From positions 7,688,001 through 7,752,000 of the forward strand of contig NZ_CP108046.1 of NCBI RefSeq assembly GCF_041435115.1: a stretch of 64,000 nt of DNA, in the 5' to 3' direction. This document shows positions 24,005-32,350 of the stretch, piece after piece (the stretch's first letter is position 1; every line of letters starts with the position of its first letter). This DNA is from Streptomyces sp. NBC_00289 (GTDB lineage: Bacteria > Actinomycetota > Actinomycetes > Streptomycetales > Streptomycetaceae). Under the pieces are notes generated by a model. It did not search any database and was not told the origin of the DNA. It saw nothing but the letters and a program-made list of their open reading frames with translations. A program made the position numbers and the translations under genes.

Positions 24005-25456
24005 ATGTCCAGAACGCAGCAGGTGGCAGACCGGTCAAGTGCCGTGCCACCGGCGGCCAACAGCGTCGACCGATTCTTCAGGATCACCGAGCGGGGCTCC
24101 ACCTTCGGCCGCGAGATACGCGGCGGCCTGGCCACCTTCTTCACGATGGCCTACATCCTTGTCCTGAATCCCATCATCCTCGGCAGCGCCAAGGACAAGT
24201 TCGGCCACCAGCTGGACGCCGTCCAACTGACCACCGCCACCGCCCTGGTGGCCGCGGTCATGACGATCATCATGGGCGTGGGCGGCAACCTGCCCCTCGC
24301 GCTCGCCGCCGGCCTCGGACTGAACGCCGTCGTCGCCTTCCAGATCGCCCCGCTGATGAGCTGGGACGACGCGATGGGTCTGATCGTCCTCGAAGGCCTG
24401 CTGATCTGCGTGCTCGTGGTCACCGGGCTTCGCGAGGCCGTCATGCACGCCATCCCGCAGGCCCTCAAGCAGGCGATCAGTGTCGGCATCGGCCTGTTCA
24501 TCGCGTTCATCGGCTTCGTCGACGCCGGATTCGTCAGCCGCATCCCCGACATCGCGAACACCACCGTCCCGGTCCAGCTCGGCGGCACCGGCACCCTCAC
24601 CGGGTGGCCGGTCCTCGTGTTCTGTCTCGGCGTGCTGCTGACGATCGGACTGCTCGCCCGCAAGGTCAAGGGCGCGATCCTGATCAGCATCGTGACCATG
24701 ACGGTCCTCGCGATCGTCATCGACTCGATCGCCGACATCAAGTCCTGGGGCCTGACCACCCCGAAGCTCCCCGACGACGTCGTCGCCTCCCCCGACTTCG
24801 GGCTCCTCGGCCACTTCAGCGTCTTCGGCGCCTTCTCCGAGACCAGCGCCATCACGGTCGTCCTGCTGGTCTTCACGCTGATCCTGTCGGACTTCTTCGA
24901 CACCATGGGCACGGTCGTCGGCATCAGCGCCGAGGCGGGTCTGCTGGACGACGAGGGCAAGGTCCCCCACCTCGGCCGGGTGCTGCTCATCGACGGCGCC
25001 GCCGCGGTGGCCGGCGGCGCGGCCTCGTCCTCCTCGGCCACCTCCTACATCGAGTCGGCGGCCGGCGTCGGCGAGGGCTCGCGCACCGGCTTCTCCAACC
25101 TGGTCACCGGCGGCCTGTTCGGCCTGGCGCTGTTCCTCACCCCGCTGCTGACCATCGTCCCGCTCCAGGCCGCGGCCCCGGCCCTGGTCGCCGTCGGCTT
25201 CCTGATGATGACGCAGGTCAAGCACATCGACTGGGACAGGTACGAGATCGCCATCCCGGCGTTCCTGACCATCGCCGTGATGCCGTTCACCTACTCCATC
25301 ACCAACGGCATCGGTGCCGGCTTCCTCGCCTACGTGGTGATCAAGACGGTCCTCGGCAGGGCCAAGGAGATCCACTGGCTGCTGTGGGGGACCTCCGTGC
25401 TGTTCCTGGTGTACTTCGCGATCGACCCGATCGAGCAGATCCTCGGCGCGAAGTAG
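24005..25456 (+). CDS. NCS2-family purine permease (AzgA/GhxP-like)
   Basis: A 483-residue membrane protein with 12-14 hydrophobic segments. AzgA-subfamily marks include GLATFFTMAYILVLNP near the N-terminus, ALAAGLGLNAVVAFQ (about residues 101-115) and the SDFFDTMGTVVGI stretch (about 297-309) that lines the purine site. It imports adenine, guanine or hypoxanthine with protons. GAGGAG lies 8 bases before the ATG. The 267-bp region shared with the divergent sigma gene includes the palindrome GAACCGGTTC (23933-23942), which could be an operator. It is monocistronic and ends at a strong bidirectional hairpin. Confidence 0.92.
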   Translation: MSRTQQVADRSSAVPPAANSVDRFFRITERGSTFGREIRGGLATFFTMAYILVLNPIILGSAKDKFGHQLDAVQLTTATALVAAVMTIIMGVGGNLPLALAAGLGLNAVVAFQIAPLMSWDDAMGLIVLEGLLICVLVVTGLREAVMHAIPQALKQAISVGIGLFIAFIGFVDAGFVSRIPDIANTTVPVQLGGTGTLTGWPVLVFCLGVLLTIGLLARKVKGAILISIVTMTVLAIVIDSIADIKSWGLTTPKLPDDVVASPDFGLLGHFSVFGAFSETSAITVVLLVFTLILSDFFDTMGTVVGISAEAGLLDDEGKVPHLGRVLLIDGAAAVAGGAASSSSATSYIESAAGVGEGSRTGFSNLVTGGLFGLALFLTPLLTIVPLQAAAPALVAVGFLMMTQVKHIDWDRYEIAIPAFLTIAVMPFTYSITNGIGAGFLAYVVIKTVLGRAKEIHWLLWGTSVLFLVYFAIDPIEQILGAK

Positions 25457-25477
25457 GCACCCGAGCAGCACGGTTCA

Positions 25478-25516
25478 CCGCGCGACCGGCCACGGATCCC
25501 GTGGCCGGTCGCGCGG
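25478..25516. terminator. Very strong bidirectional hairpin between the purine permease and PBP genes
   Basis: An 18-bp perfect stem with a 3-nt loop (ATC) lies between convergent stop codons. It is one of the most stable hairpins in the window. Confidence 0.88.
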
Positions 25517-25547
25517 CGGGCCGTCCGTGGCCGGTCGGGCGGCGGCC

Positions 25548-26999
25548 TCAGTTCTTCAGCGCCGCCTGCATCATCGCCCTCGCCACCGGAGCCGCCAACC
25601 CGTTGCCGCTGACCTCCGACCGGGCCGCGTCCGACTGCTCCACCACGACCGCGACGGCGACCTCCTTGGCGTCGGTCTTCCCGTAGGACGTGAACCAGGC
25701 GTACGGGGCCTTGCTGTTGTTCTCGCCGTTCTGAGCCGTGCCGGTCTTGCCGCCCACGGTGACGCCGTCGATCAGCGCGTTCGTGCCCGTGCCCTTCTCG
25801 ACGACCGTCTGCATCGCCGACTGCAACTGCTCGGCCGTCGAGGAGCTGACGATCTCCCGGGTCTCCGTGCTGTCGTCGTAGTTCTTCAGCACATCGCCGC
25901 CGCTGTCGGTGGTCTGGGAGACCATGTGCGGTGAGACCAGCTTGCCGCCGTTGGCAATGGCGGCGGACACCATGGCCATCTGCAGCGGGGTCGCCGTGAC
26001 GTCGAACTGGCCGATGCCGGTCAGGGCCGTCGACGACCTGTCCATGTCCGACGGGTACACGCTCGCGTACGCCCGCACGGGCACGTCCTGCTTCGTGTCG
26101 TTGAAGCCGAACTTCTCCGCCGTCGCCCGCAGTTTGTCCTGGCCCAGGTCGACGGCCATCTTCGCGAAGACGTTGTTGCAGGAGTACCGCAGCGCGGTGC
26201 GGATCGAGGCGTTCTCGCAGGGCGCGGACGTGTTCTCGTTGCGCAGCACGGTGGTCGTGCCGGGCAGCGTGTACGGGTCCGGGCTGTCCGTCGCCTTGTC
26301 CACCGACGCGTACAGGCCGTCCTCCAGCGCGGCCGCCGCGACCACCAGCTTGAACGTCGAACCCGGCGCGAGCGGTTGCCGCAGCGCGCGGTTGGTCAGC
26401 GGCTTGTCCGCGTCCTTGGTGAGCTTCGTCCAGGCGGAACCGGCGGTGTTGGCGTCGGTCAGCGACGAGGGGTCGTACGACGGCGTGGACACGACCGCGA
26501 GGATCCTGCCCGTCTTCGGGTCGATGGCGACGGCCGCGCCCTTCTTGTCGCCGAGCGCGTCGTACGCGGCCTTCTGCACGTCCGGGTCGATGGTCGTGAT
26601 CACGTTGCCCGGGGAGGCGCGCTTGCCGGTGACCGTGTCCATGGCGGTCTTCAGCTGGGTGTCCGTGCCGTCGAGGAGGTTCTGGTAGATGCCCTCCAGC
26701 TGGGTCGGCGCGTAAGCCTGCGAGGCGTAGCCGGTGACCGCCGCGTACAGCCTGCCGTCCGTGTAGGTGCGTTTGTAGTCGAGGTCGCTGCCTTTCGTCC
26801 GCGCGGAACCGGTGATCGCCTCGCCGGCCACGATGATGTTCCCGAGCGGGTCCGCGTACGTCTCGATCGCGTTGCGCCGGTTGTCCTTGTCGTCCGCGAG
26901 CGCCTGGCCGTCGTAGAACTGCACCCAGGTCGCTCTGATCAGCAGAGCGAACACCAGGAGCAGCGTGAAGACGGAGGCGCGCCTGATCGTTTTGTTCAT
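25548..26999 (-). CDS. Class B penicillin-binding protein (PbpA-like transpeptidase)
   Basis: A 483-residue peptidoglycan D,D-transpeptidase. It has one N-terminal membrane anchor (about 8-22), a dimerisation/pedestal domain and a transpeptidase domain with all three active-site motifs: Ser214-Thr-Phe-Lys217 (GSTFK), Ser273-Cys-Asn275 (YSCNN) and Lys418-Thr-Gly-Thr (GGKTGTA). It is close in length and layout to actinobacterial PbpA. Unlike the main copy, it is not next to an ftsW/rodA gene or serine/threonine kinases, so it is probably an accessory paralogue acting in cell-wall crosslinking. I recall a PBP at this place in S. coelicolor as well. Confidence 0.92.
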   Translation of the reverse strand: MNKTIRRASVFTLLLVFALLIRATWVQFYDGQALADDKDNRRNAIETYADPLGNIIVAGEAITGSARTKGSDLDYKRTYTDGRLYAAVTGYASQAYAPTQLEGIYQNLLDGTDTQLKTAMDTVTGKRASPGNVITTIDPDVQKAAYDALGDKKGAAVAIDPKTGRILAVVSTPSYDPSSLTDANTAGSAWTKLTKDADKPLTNRALRQPLAPGSTFKLVVAAAALEDGLYASVDKATDSPDPYTLPGTTTVLRNENTSAPCENASIRTALRYSCNNVFAKMAVDLGQDKLRATAEKFGFNDTKQDVPVRAYASVYPSDMDRSSTALTGIGQFDVTATPLQMAMVSAAIANGGKLVSPHMVSQTTDSGGDVLKNYDDSTETREIVSSSTAEQLQSAMQTVVEKGTGTNALIDGVTVGGKTGTAQNGENNSKAPYAWFTSYGKTDAKEVAVAVVVEQSDAARSEVSGNGLAAPVARAMMQAALKN

Positions 27000-27068
27000 C
27001 CCGCTCTGAAGACGAGCGGCCCGGAGCGAATCGTTCCCTTGCGCCCCGTTTTCTCATCGGCTGTTCAT

Positions 27069-27096
27069 GAAGCCCGCCGCACCCGCGGCGGGCTTC
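27069..27096 (-). terminator. Hairpin after the IclR-GNAT operon
   Basis: A perfect 12-bp stem (GAAGCCCGCCGC / GCGGCGGGCTTC) with a 4-nt loop (ACCC) begins 28 bases beyond the GNAT stop codon. It separates that operon from the PBP gene on the same strand. Confidence 0.8.
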
Positions 27097-27124
27097 GCCG
27101 GCTCCGGACGGACGCGGCGGCCGG

Positions 27125-27592
27125 TCAGTGCTGCAGGGTCAGCACGACCTCGTCGATCTCCTGCCCCCGCGCGTTAGCGAAGCCCTTGGCCTGCGCGGAC
27201 ATCTGGAAGCCGCACTTCTCCAGGACCCGGCGCGAGCCCCCGTTGTCGGCGGCCGCGCGGGCGTACAGCGGGCGTTCCGGCACCTCGGTGATCAGCGCCC
27301 GCAGCGCGGCCGTGGCCACCCCGCGCCCCCAGTACGCCCTGTCGACCCAGTACGTGACCTCGCGCTCGCCCGGCACCCCGTACACGGCCGCGCTGCCCAC
27401 CACGTCGCCGTCGGCCAGGATCGTGCGTGCCACCTCTTTCGACCGGATGCGTTTCCAGAGGGCGTCGAAGGCATCCCGGTCGGCCGGGTTCTCGGCCGTG
27501 AAGGCCGCCATCCGCAGCGCCTCCGGATCGTTCATCTGCCGGTAGAAGACCGGCAGGTCGCTGTCGTGGATCTCGCGGAGTACGACCTGCAT
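27125..27592 (-). CDS. GNAT-family N-acetyltransferase (RimJ/RimL-like)
   Basis: A 155-residue acetyltransferase. The acetyl-CoA pyrophosphate-binding loop appears as RAYWGRGVATAALRALI (about 85-101), and motif B follows as AAADNGGSRRVLEKCGF (about 113-129). The layout resembles RimJ/RimL-type enzymes that acetylate protein N-termini or small amines. Only 3 bp separate its start from the end of the IclR gene, so the two are co-transcribed. Its substrate is unknown, and a direct link to the IclR regulon cannot be shown. Confidence 0.88.
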   Translation of the reverse strand: MQVVLREIHDSDLPVFYRQMNDPEALRMAAFTAENPADRDAFDALWKRIRSKEVARTILADGDVVGSAAVYGVPGEREVTYWVDRAYWGRGVATAALRALITEVPERPLYARAAADNGGSRRVLEKCGFQMSAQAKGFANARGQEIDEVVLTLQH

Positions 27593-27595
27593 CCT

Positions 27596-28369
27596 TCAGA
27601 GCCTCCGGGTGGCGAGCGTCAGGCGGTCACGGGCGTCGAACAGTGCGTCCTTCACCATCTGTTCGTGGGCGGGCGTCAGCCGCGCCACCGGGACCGAACA
27701 GCTGATGGCGTCACGCGCCGGGGTGCGGTACGGGATGGCCACGCCGAAGCAGCGCAGGCCCAGGGTGTTCTCCTCGCGGTCGACGGCGAAGCCCTGGTCC
27801 CGCACCTGGTGGAGCTCCTCGATGAGTTTCTCCCGGTCGGTGATCGTGTTCTCGGTGAGCGCGGGCAGTGTCTCCGGCAGCATCTTGCGGACCTGCTCGT
27901 CGGTGCAGGTGCTCAGCAGCGCCTTGCCCAGGGAGGTCGAGTGCGCGGGCAGCCGTCTGCCGACCCGGGTGAACGGACGGAGGTAGTGCTGGGACTGCCG
28001 GGTGGCCAGGTAGACCACGTTCGTGCCGTCGAGCCGCGCCAGGTGGATCGTCTCCGTGGTGTCGTCCGACAGCCGGTCCAGTGTCGGCCGGGCCGCCGCG
28101 ACGACCTCGTCGCCGTCGATGTACGAGGTGCCGACCAGCAGCGCGCGTACGCCGATGCCGTACCGCGTGCCGGTCGCGTCCGTCTCCACCCAGCCCAGCT
28201 CCACCAGCGTGCGCAGCAGCATGTACAGGCTGGACTTGGGATAACCGACGGCCTCCTGGACCGCCGCGAGGGAGTGCATTCCGGGGCGGCCGGCGAAGTA
28301 CTCCAGCAGTTCAACCGTCCGTACCGCGGACTTGACCTGCGCCCCGCCCCCCGTCTCGCCAGCCGACAT
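27596..28369 (-). CDS. IclR-family transcriptional regulator
   Basis: A 257-residue regulator. The N-terminal winged helix-turn-helix (about 12-75) carries AVQEAVGYPKSSLYMLLRTL. The C-terminal effector domain (about 85-257) has the usual GAF-like fold with STSLGKALLS and SCSVPVARL. The ATG at 28367-28369 follows GAAGGGG and gives the normal length; an in-frame start 54 bp upstream is less likely. It is divergent from a 2-oxoglutarate-semialdehyde-type dehydrogenase across a 142-bp region with nested inverted repeats, so control of that enzyme by a sugar acid is likely. Confidence 0.92.
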   Translation of the reverse strand: MSAGETGGGAQVKSAVRTVELLEYFAGRPGMHSLAAVQEAVGYPKSSLYMLLRTLVELGWVETDATGTRYGIGVRALLVGTSYIDGDEVVAAARPTLDRLSDDTTETIHLARLDGTNVVYLATRQSQHYLRPFTRVGRRLPAHSTSLGKALLSTCTDEQVRKMLPETLPALTENTITDREKLIEELHQVRDQGFAVDREENTLGLRCFGVAIPYRTPARDAISCSVPVARLTPAHEQMVKDALFDARDRLTLATRRL

Positions 28370-28383
28370 CGCCCTTGACCCCT

Positions 28384-28451
28384 TCGTTCGACGGGAAATA
28401 GTCTCCGACAGCATATTCATCATCAGAGACGGCGTTCAGCATATCGAACGA
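28384..28451. promoter_or_regulatory. Nested inverted and direct repeats in the IclR/dehydrogenase divergent region
   Basis: TCGTTCGA (28384-28391) is the reverse complement of TCGAACGA (28444-28451). Inside them GTCTC (28401-28405) is inverted as GAGAC (28426-28430). CAGCATAT occurs directly repeated at 28409-28416 and 28437-28444. Their position between the divergent starts suits binding by the IclR protein. Confidence 0.5.
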
Positions 28452-28511
28452 CCCTGGTGGATGACCCAGTACTGCGGCAATACAGCGGCAAACAACGTGG
28501 AGGGACCCCCG

Positions 28512-30041
28512 GTGGCAGCAGCACCAGTCTGGAGTGTCGACCCCCGAACCGGGAAGCAGCGGGAACAGGTTGCGGTGGAGGCCACGGCCCAGGAGGTGGA
28601 CACCACCGTCCGTGCCGCGCACGAGGCACGCGGTGCGCTCGTCGACCGCACGGTCCGCTCGGCCTTCCTGCGGACCGCCGCCGACCTGCTCGAGGGGGCC
28701 AAGGACCACCTCGTGGAGGCGGCCGACGCCGAGACCGCGCTCGGCCCGGTCCGGCTGACCGGCGAGCTCGCCCGCACCTGCTTCCAGCTGCGGGCCTTCG
28801 CGGACATCGTCGACGAGGGCGCCTTCCTGGACGTCGTCATCAACCACCCCGACGACACCGCGACCCCGCCGATCCCCGACCTGCGCCGCTACAAGGTGCC
28901 CCTGGGTGTCGTCGCCGTCTACTCGGCCTCCAACTTCCCCTTCGCCTTCTCGGTCGCCGGCGGCGACACCGCGAGCGCGTTCGGCGCCGGCAACCCCGTG
29001 GTCGTCAAGGCCCACCCCGACCACCCCGGGCTGTCCGAGCTCGTCGCGTCCGTGCTGCGCCGGGCCGCCGCCGTGCACGGCATCCCCGAGGGCGTCGTGG
29101 GTCTCGTGCACGGCTTCGAGGCGGGCATCGAGCTCATCAGGCACCCGCTGGTCGCCGCCGCGGGTTTCACCGGTTCGATCCGCGGCGGGCGGGCCCTGTT
29201 CGACGCCGCGGCCGCGCGGCCGGTGCCGATCCCGTTCCACGGCGAGCTGGGGTCCCTGAACCCCGTCGTCGTCACGGAGGCGGCGGCAGCCGAGCGGGCC
29301 GAGGCGATCGGCGCCGGTCTGGCCGGGTCCATGACGCTCGGCGTCGGACAGTTCTGTGTGAAGCCCGGGCTCGTCCTGGCGCCGGCGGGCGCGGCGGGTG
29401 ACCGGCTGGTGAAGTCCCTGACGGACGCCGTCAGCGACACCGACTCCGGGGTCCTCCTGGACCACCGCATGCGCGACAACTTCATCGCCGGCGTCGCCGA
29501 GCGTGCCGAACTGCCCGAGGTGGAGACCCCGGTGACCCCGGGCGCGGGCGGCGAGCACACGGTGAGCCCCGGCTTCCTCACGGTCGCGGCCCAGAAGCTG
29601 ACCAGCGCGGGCTCCTACGACCTGCTCCTGGAGGAGTGCTTCGGGCCGGTCACCGTGGTGGCGCGCTACGAGGACGACGCGGAGGTCCGCGAGGTGCTCT
29701 CGCGGCTGCCGGGCAACCTCACGGCGACGGTCCAGCTGTCCGAGGAGGAGGCGGCGGGAGAGGGCCGGGGTGCGGAGATCCTCGCGGAGCTCACGCCGCT
29801 GGCGGGCCGGGTCCTGGTGAACGGCTGGCCGACCGGTGTCGCGGTGGCGGCCGCCCAGCACCACGGCGGCCCGTACCCGGCGACGACCTCCACCTCGACC
29901 TCCGTCGGCGGTACGGCGATCGAGCGGTGGCTGCGGCCGGTGGCGTACCAGAACGCGCCCCAGGCGCTGCTTCCCGCGGAGCTGCGGGACGACAATCCGC
30001 TGGGGCTGCCGCGGCGGTTCAACGGGCGCCTGGAGCGGTAG
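28512..30041 (+). CDS. NADP-dependent aldehyde dehydrogenase, 2-oxoglutarate semialdehyde dehydrogenase-like
   Basis: A 509-residue aldehyde dehydrogenase. The cofactor region has YSASNFPFAFSVAGGDT (about 137-153) and GFTGSIRGG (about 218-226). The catalytic residues are Glu245 (FHGELGSLNP) and Cys282 (GVGQFCVKPG). This ASNFPFAFSVAGGD pattern is typical of the 2-oxoglutarate semialdehyde dehydrogenases that end the Weimberg, L-arabinonate and glucarate/galactarate routes. The GTG start follows GGAGGG. It is divergent from the IclR gene and likely controlled by it. It would complete the pathway begun by the dehydratases at 2.9-5.5 kb, although about 23 kb away. Confidence 0.85.
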   Translation: MAAAPVWSVDPRTGKQREQVAVEATAQEVDTTVRAAHEARGALVDRTVRSAFLRTAADLLEGAKDHLVEAADAETALGPVRLTGELARTCFQLRAFADIVDEGAFLDVVINHPDDTATPPIPDLRRYKVPLGVVAVYSASNFPFAFSVAGGDTASAFGAGNPVVVKAHPDHPGLSELVASVLRRAAAVHGIPEGVVGLVHGFEAGIELIRHPLVAAAGFTGSIRGGRALFDAAAARPVPIPFHGELGSLNPVVVTEAAAAERAEAIGAGLAGSMTLGVGQFCVKPGLVLAPAGAAGDRLVKSLTDAVSDTDSGVLLDHRMRDNFIAGVAERAELPEVETPVTPGAGGEHTVSPGFLTVAAQKLTSAGSYDLLLEECFGPVTVVARYEDDAEVREVLSRLPGNLTATVQLSEEEAAGEGRGAEILAELTPLAGRVLVNGWPTGVAVAAAQHHGGPYPATTSTSTSVGGTAIERWLRPVAYQNAPQALLPAELRDDNPLGLPRRFNGRLER

Positions 30042-30110
30042 CGCTCATCGGGGGTGCGGTAGGGGGCGCCGGGGGTGCGGTTGCGTTGCGAGTGCCGGTC
30101 CGTCGTGGCT

Positions 30111-30161
30111 TGTCGCGCAGTGCCCCGCGCCCCTGGGTGTCGCGCAGTTCCCCGCGCCCCC
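30111..30161 (+). repeat. Two copies (27-bp period) of a Streptomyces-type interspersed repeat unit
   Basis: TGTCGCGCAGTGCCCCGCGC and TGTCGCGCAGTTCCCCGCGC begin at 30111 and 30138 and extend with CCC to about 24 bases each. From memory, GCGCAGTTCCCCGCGCCCC is a widely scattered intergenic sequence in Streptomyces genomes. The surrounding gap (30042-30194) holds no other feature. Confidence 0.6.
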
Positions 30162-30194
30162 GAGTGGGCGAACTCGACCTGAGAGAATGAGTGG

Positions 30195-30803
30195 ATGGAC
30201 GTCCGACTTCCCGAACTGCCCTTCCCGCTCCGTACGTACGGACCCGACGGCAACTGGTCGCACGAGGACGGGGTGCTCACCGGGTGGGCCGGCCCACGGC
30301 AGGACCGGTTCGTGACGCCCACCGGCGAGGGGCTGGACCCCGCCGCCGACGCGCCGCGGCTGCTCGGTGCCCCCGAAGGGGACTTCCAGCTGATCGCCCG
30401 GGTCACGGTCGGGTTCGCCGCGGCCTTCGACGCCGGGGTGCTCTACGTCCACGTCGGCGAGCGGGCGTGGGCCAAGCTCTGCCTGGAGTACTCCCCGGAG
30501 GTGCCCACCGTCTGCACGGTGGTCACCCGGGGCCACTCCGACGACGCCAACTCCTTCACCGTGGACGGCAGTTCCGTCTGGCTGCGGATCAGCCGCACCG
30601 GCCGCGCCTTCGCCTTCCACGCCTCCCGCGACGGCGAGCGCTGGACCTTCGTCCGCCTCTTCACCCTGGGCACGGAGAAGGAGACCGGCGCGGCCCTGGT
30701 CGGCTTCATGACCCAGTCGCCGATGGGGGAGGGATGTGTGGTGACGTACGACCACATCGAGTTCCGCCCGAACTGGCCGAAGGATCTGCGGGACGGCGGC
30801 TGA
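30195..30803 (+). CDS. DUF1349 protein (concanavalin-like beta-sandwich)
   Basis: A 202-residue protein without signal peptide or membrane segment. Its sequence (GVLTGWAGPRQDRFVTP, DAGVLYVHVGERAWAKLCLE, VTYDHIEFRPNWPKDL) has the pattern of the DUF1349/regulation-of-enolase family, a beta-sandwich related to the C-terminal domains of GH43 enzymes. Members may bind carbohydrates but no function is established. It is probably its own transcription unit; the start ATG is preceded by GAGAGAATGAG. Confidence 0.8.
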   Translation: MDVRLPELPFPLRTYGPDGNWSHEDGVLTGWAGPRQDRFVTPTGEGLDPAADAPRLLGAPEGDFQLIARVTVGFAAAFDAGVLYVHVGERAWAKLCLEYSPEVPTVCTVVTRGHSDDANSFTVDGSSVWLRISRTGRAFAFHASRDGERWTFVRLFTLGTEKETGAALVGFMTQSPMGEGCVVTYDHIEFRPNWPKDLRDGG

Positions 30804-30851
30804 CCGGCCGGCCCGGGGAACCGGGCCCGCGGCGGGCACGTCTTCGGCTGC

Positions 30852-31364
30852 ATGATCAGAGCGCATCGGACCGTCGACTCCCTGGTGATCAGGACCGCCC
30901 TGCCGGTGGAGGCGGCGGCGGTCGCCGACCTGCATGTGCGGGCCCGGTCGACGTACTACCCGGAGGGTCTCCCCGAGGACGGCACCGACTGGCCCGCCCG
31001 GTGGCGCGAGGCCATCGGACGCACCGACGGGCAGGTGCTGTGCGCGGTGCGCGACGCCCGTCTGGTGGGCATCGCCTCGTTCCGGCGTCCGGCGGACGCC
31101 CCCGCCGACATGGTCAAACTGTTCCAGTTCCACGTCGACCCCGGCCACTGGCGCACGGGTGTCGGCGCCGCCCTGCACGCTGCCTGCGCCGAGCAGTGGA
31201 CGGCCGACCGCCGGCGTTTCGCCGAGCTCGACGTCCACGTCGCCAACGAACGGGCCCAGGCCTTCTACGCCCGGCAGGGCTGGCTCCCCGACCCCGCGCA
31301 TCCGCCCGCCGCCGGTGACCACCACCTGTACCTGCGCTACTCCGTGGGCCGCGCCACGCCGTGA
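30852..31364 (+). CDS. GNAT-family N-acetyltransferase
   Basis: A 170-residue acetyltransferase. The acetyl-CoA loop is HVDPGHWRTGVGAALHAAC (about 95-113), and a motif-B-like NERAQAFYARQGWLPDP follows (about 133-149). The N-terminus LVIRTALPVEAAAVADLHVR is the usual first strand and helix. It lies 48 bp after the DUF1349 gene. The substrate cannot be read. It is unrelated to the acetyltransferase at 27125 beyond the shared fold. Confidence 0.87.
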   Translation: MIRAHRTVDSLVIRTALPVEAAAVADLHVRARSTYYPEGLPEDGTDWPARWREAIGRTDGQVLCAVRDARLVGIASFRRPADAPADMVKLFQFHVDPGHWRTGVGAALHAACAEQWTADRRRFAELDVHVANERAQAFYARQGWLPDPAHPPAAGDHHLYLRYSVGRATP

Positions 31365-31483
31365 CCGGCGAACGGGAGGGGGCCGGCGAACGGCACGGGC
31401 CGGCGACCGGGAATGAAGTCGTTCCCTTGAACGTTCATGCCGGAGGGAGCCTCCGTACCCGGACGACCTGGAGAGCCGAACAC

Positions 31484-32209
31484 ATGCGCGTCGAGATCTG
31501 GAGCGACATCGCCTGTCCCTGGTGCTACGTGGGCAAGGCCCGCTTCGAGAAGGCGCTGGAGGCCTTCCCGCACCGTGACGGCGTCGAGGTGGTGCACCGC
31601 TCCTTCGAGCTGGACCCCGGCCGCGCCAAGGACGACATCCAGCCGGTGATCACGATGCTCACCCGGAAGTACGGCATGAGCGACGCGCAGGCCAGGGCGG
31701 GCGAGGAGAACCTCGGCGCGCAGGCCGCTGCCGAGGGCCTGGAGTACCGCACCAGCGGCCGCGACCACGGCAACACCTTCGACATGCACCGCCTGCTGCA
31801 CTTCGCCAGGGAGCGGGGCAGGCAGGACGAGCTGATCCAGATCCTGTACCGGGCGAACTTCGCCGAGGAGCGGTCCGTCTTCACCGAGGGTGCCGAGCGG
31901 CTCACGGACCTGGCCGTCGAGGCCGGTCTCGACGCGGACGAGGTCCGCACGGTGCTCGCCGACCCGGCCGCCTACGCCGACGAGGTGCGCGCCGACGAGC
32001 GCGAGGCCGCCGAACTGGGCGCCACCGGCGTGCCCTTCTTCGTCCTCGACCGCAAGTACGGCGTCTCCGGCGCTCAGCCCGCCGAGGTCTTCGCCCAGGC
32101 GCTGACCCGGGCGTGGGACGACCGCCCGCAGCTGAAGCTGGTCGCGGACGACGACGCCCAGGCCGCCGAGGCCTGCGGCCCGGACGGATGCGCGGTGCCG
32201 CAGCCCTGA
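31484..32209 (+). CDS. DsbA-family oxidoreductase, FrnE-like
   Basis: A 241-residue cytosolic thioredoxin-fold protein with the active-site motif Cys11-Pro-Trp-Cys14 (SDIACPWCYVG) and the cis-Pro loop GATGVPFFVLD (about 181-191). A long helical insertion lies between the two halves (about 60-160), as in FrnE/2-hydroxychromene isomerase-like proteins. FrnE of S. roseofulvus is linked to frenolicin biosynthesis, and relatives act as disulfide isomerases in oxidative stress. A second CxxxxC pair at the C-terminus (EACGPDGCAV) is notable. ATG 31484 gives the canonical start of the first strand. Confidence 0.9.
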   Translation: MRVEIWSDIACPWCYVGKARFEKALEAFPHRDGVEVVHRSFELDPGRAKDDIQPVITMLTRKYGMSDAQARAGEENLGAQAAAEGLEYRTSGRDHGNTFDMHRLLHFARERGRQDELIQILYRANFAEERSVFTEGAERLTDLAVEAGLDADEVRTVLADPAAYADEVRADEREAAELGATGVPFFVLDRKYGVSGAQPAEVFAQALTRAWDDRPQLKLVADDDAQAAEACGPDGCAVPQP

Positions 32210-32350
32210 AAGCCGCGGCGCTGGAACCCGCGGCACCAGAACCCACGGCACGGAAACACGCAGGTCAGCGGGTATCCATAAGCGATCCTTGGTGATATCG
32301 CGCAGAAACGCGCAATAGACGGGGGGTCCGGCGGGCGCGACAGTGGTCGT

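Noticed and set aside
28370..28423. Longer IclR start (extra 18 residues from an upstream ATG)
   Set aside because: The extension would lie across the operator-like repeats, while the ATG at 28369 has its own GAAGGGG site and gives the normal family length.
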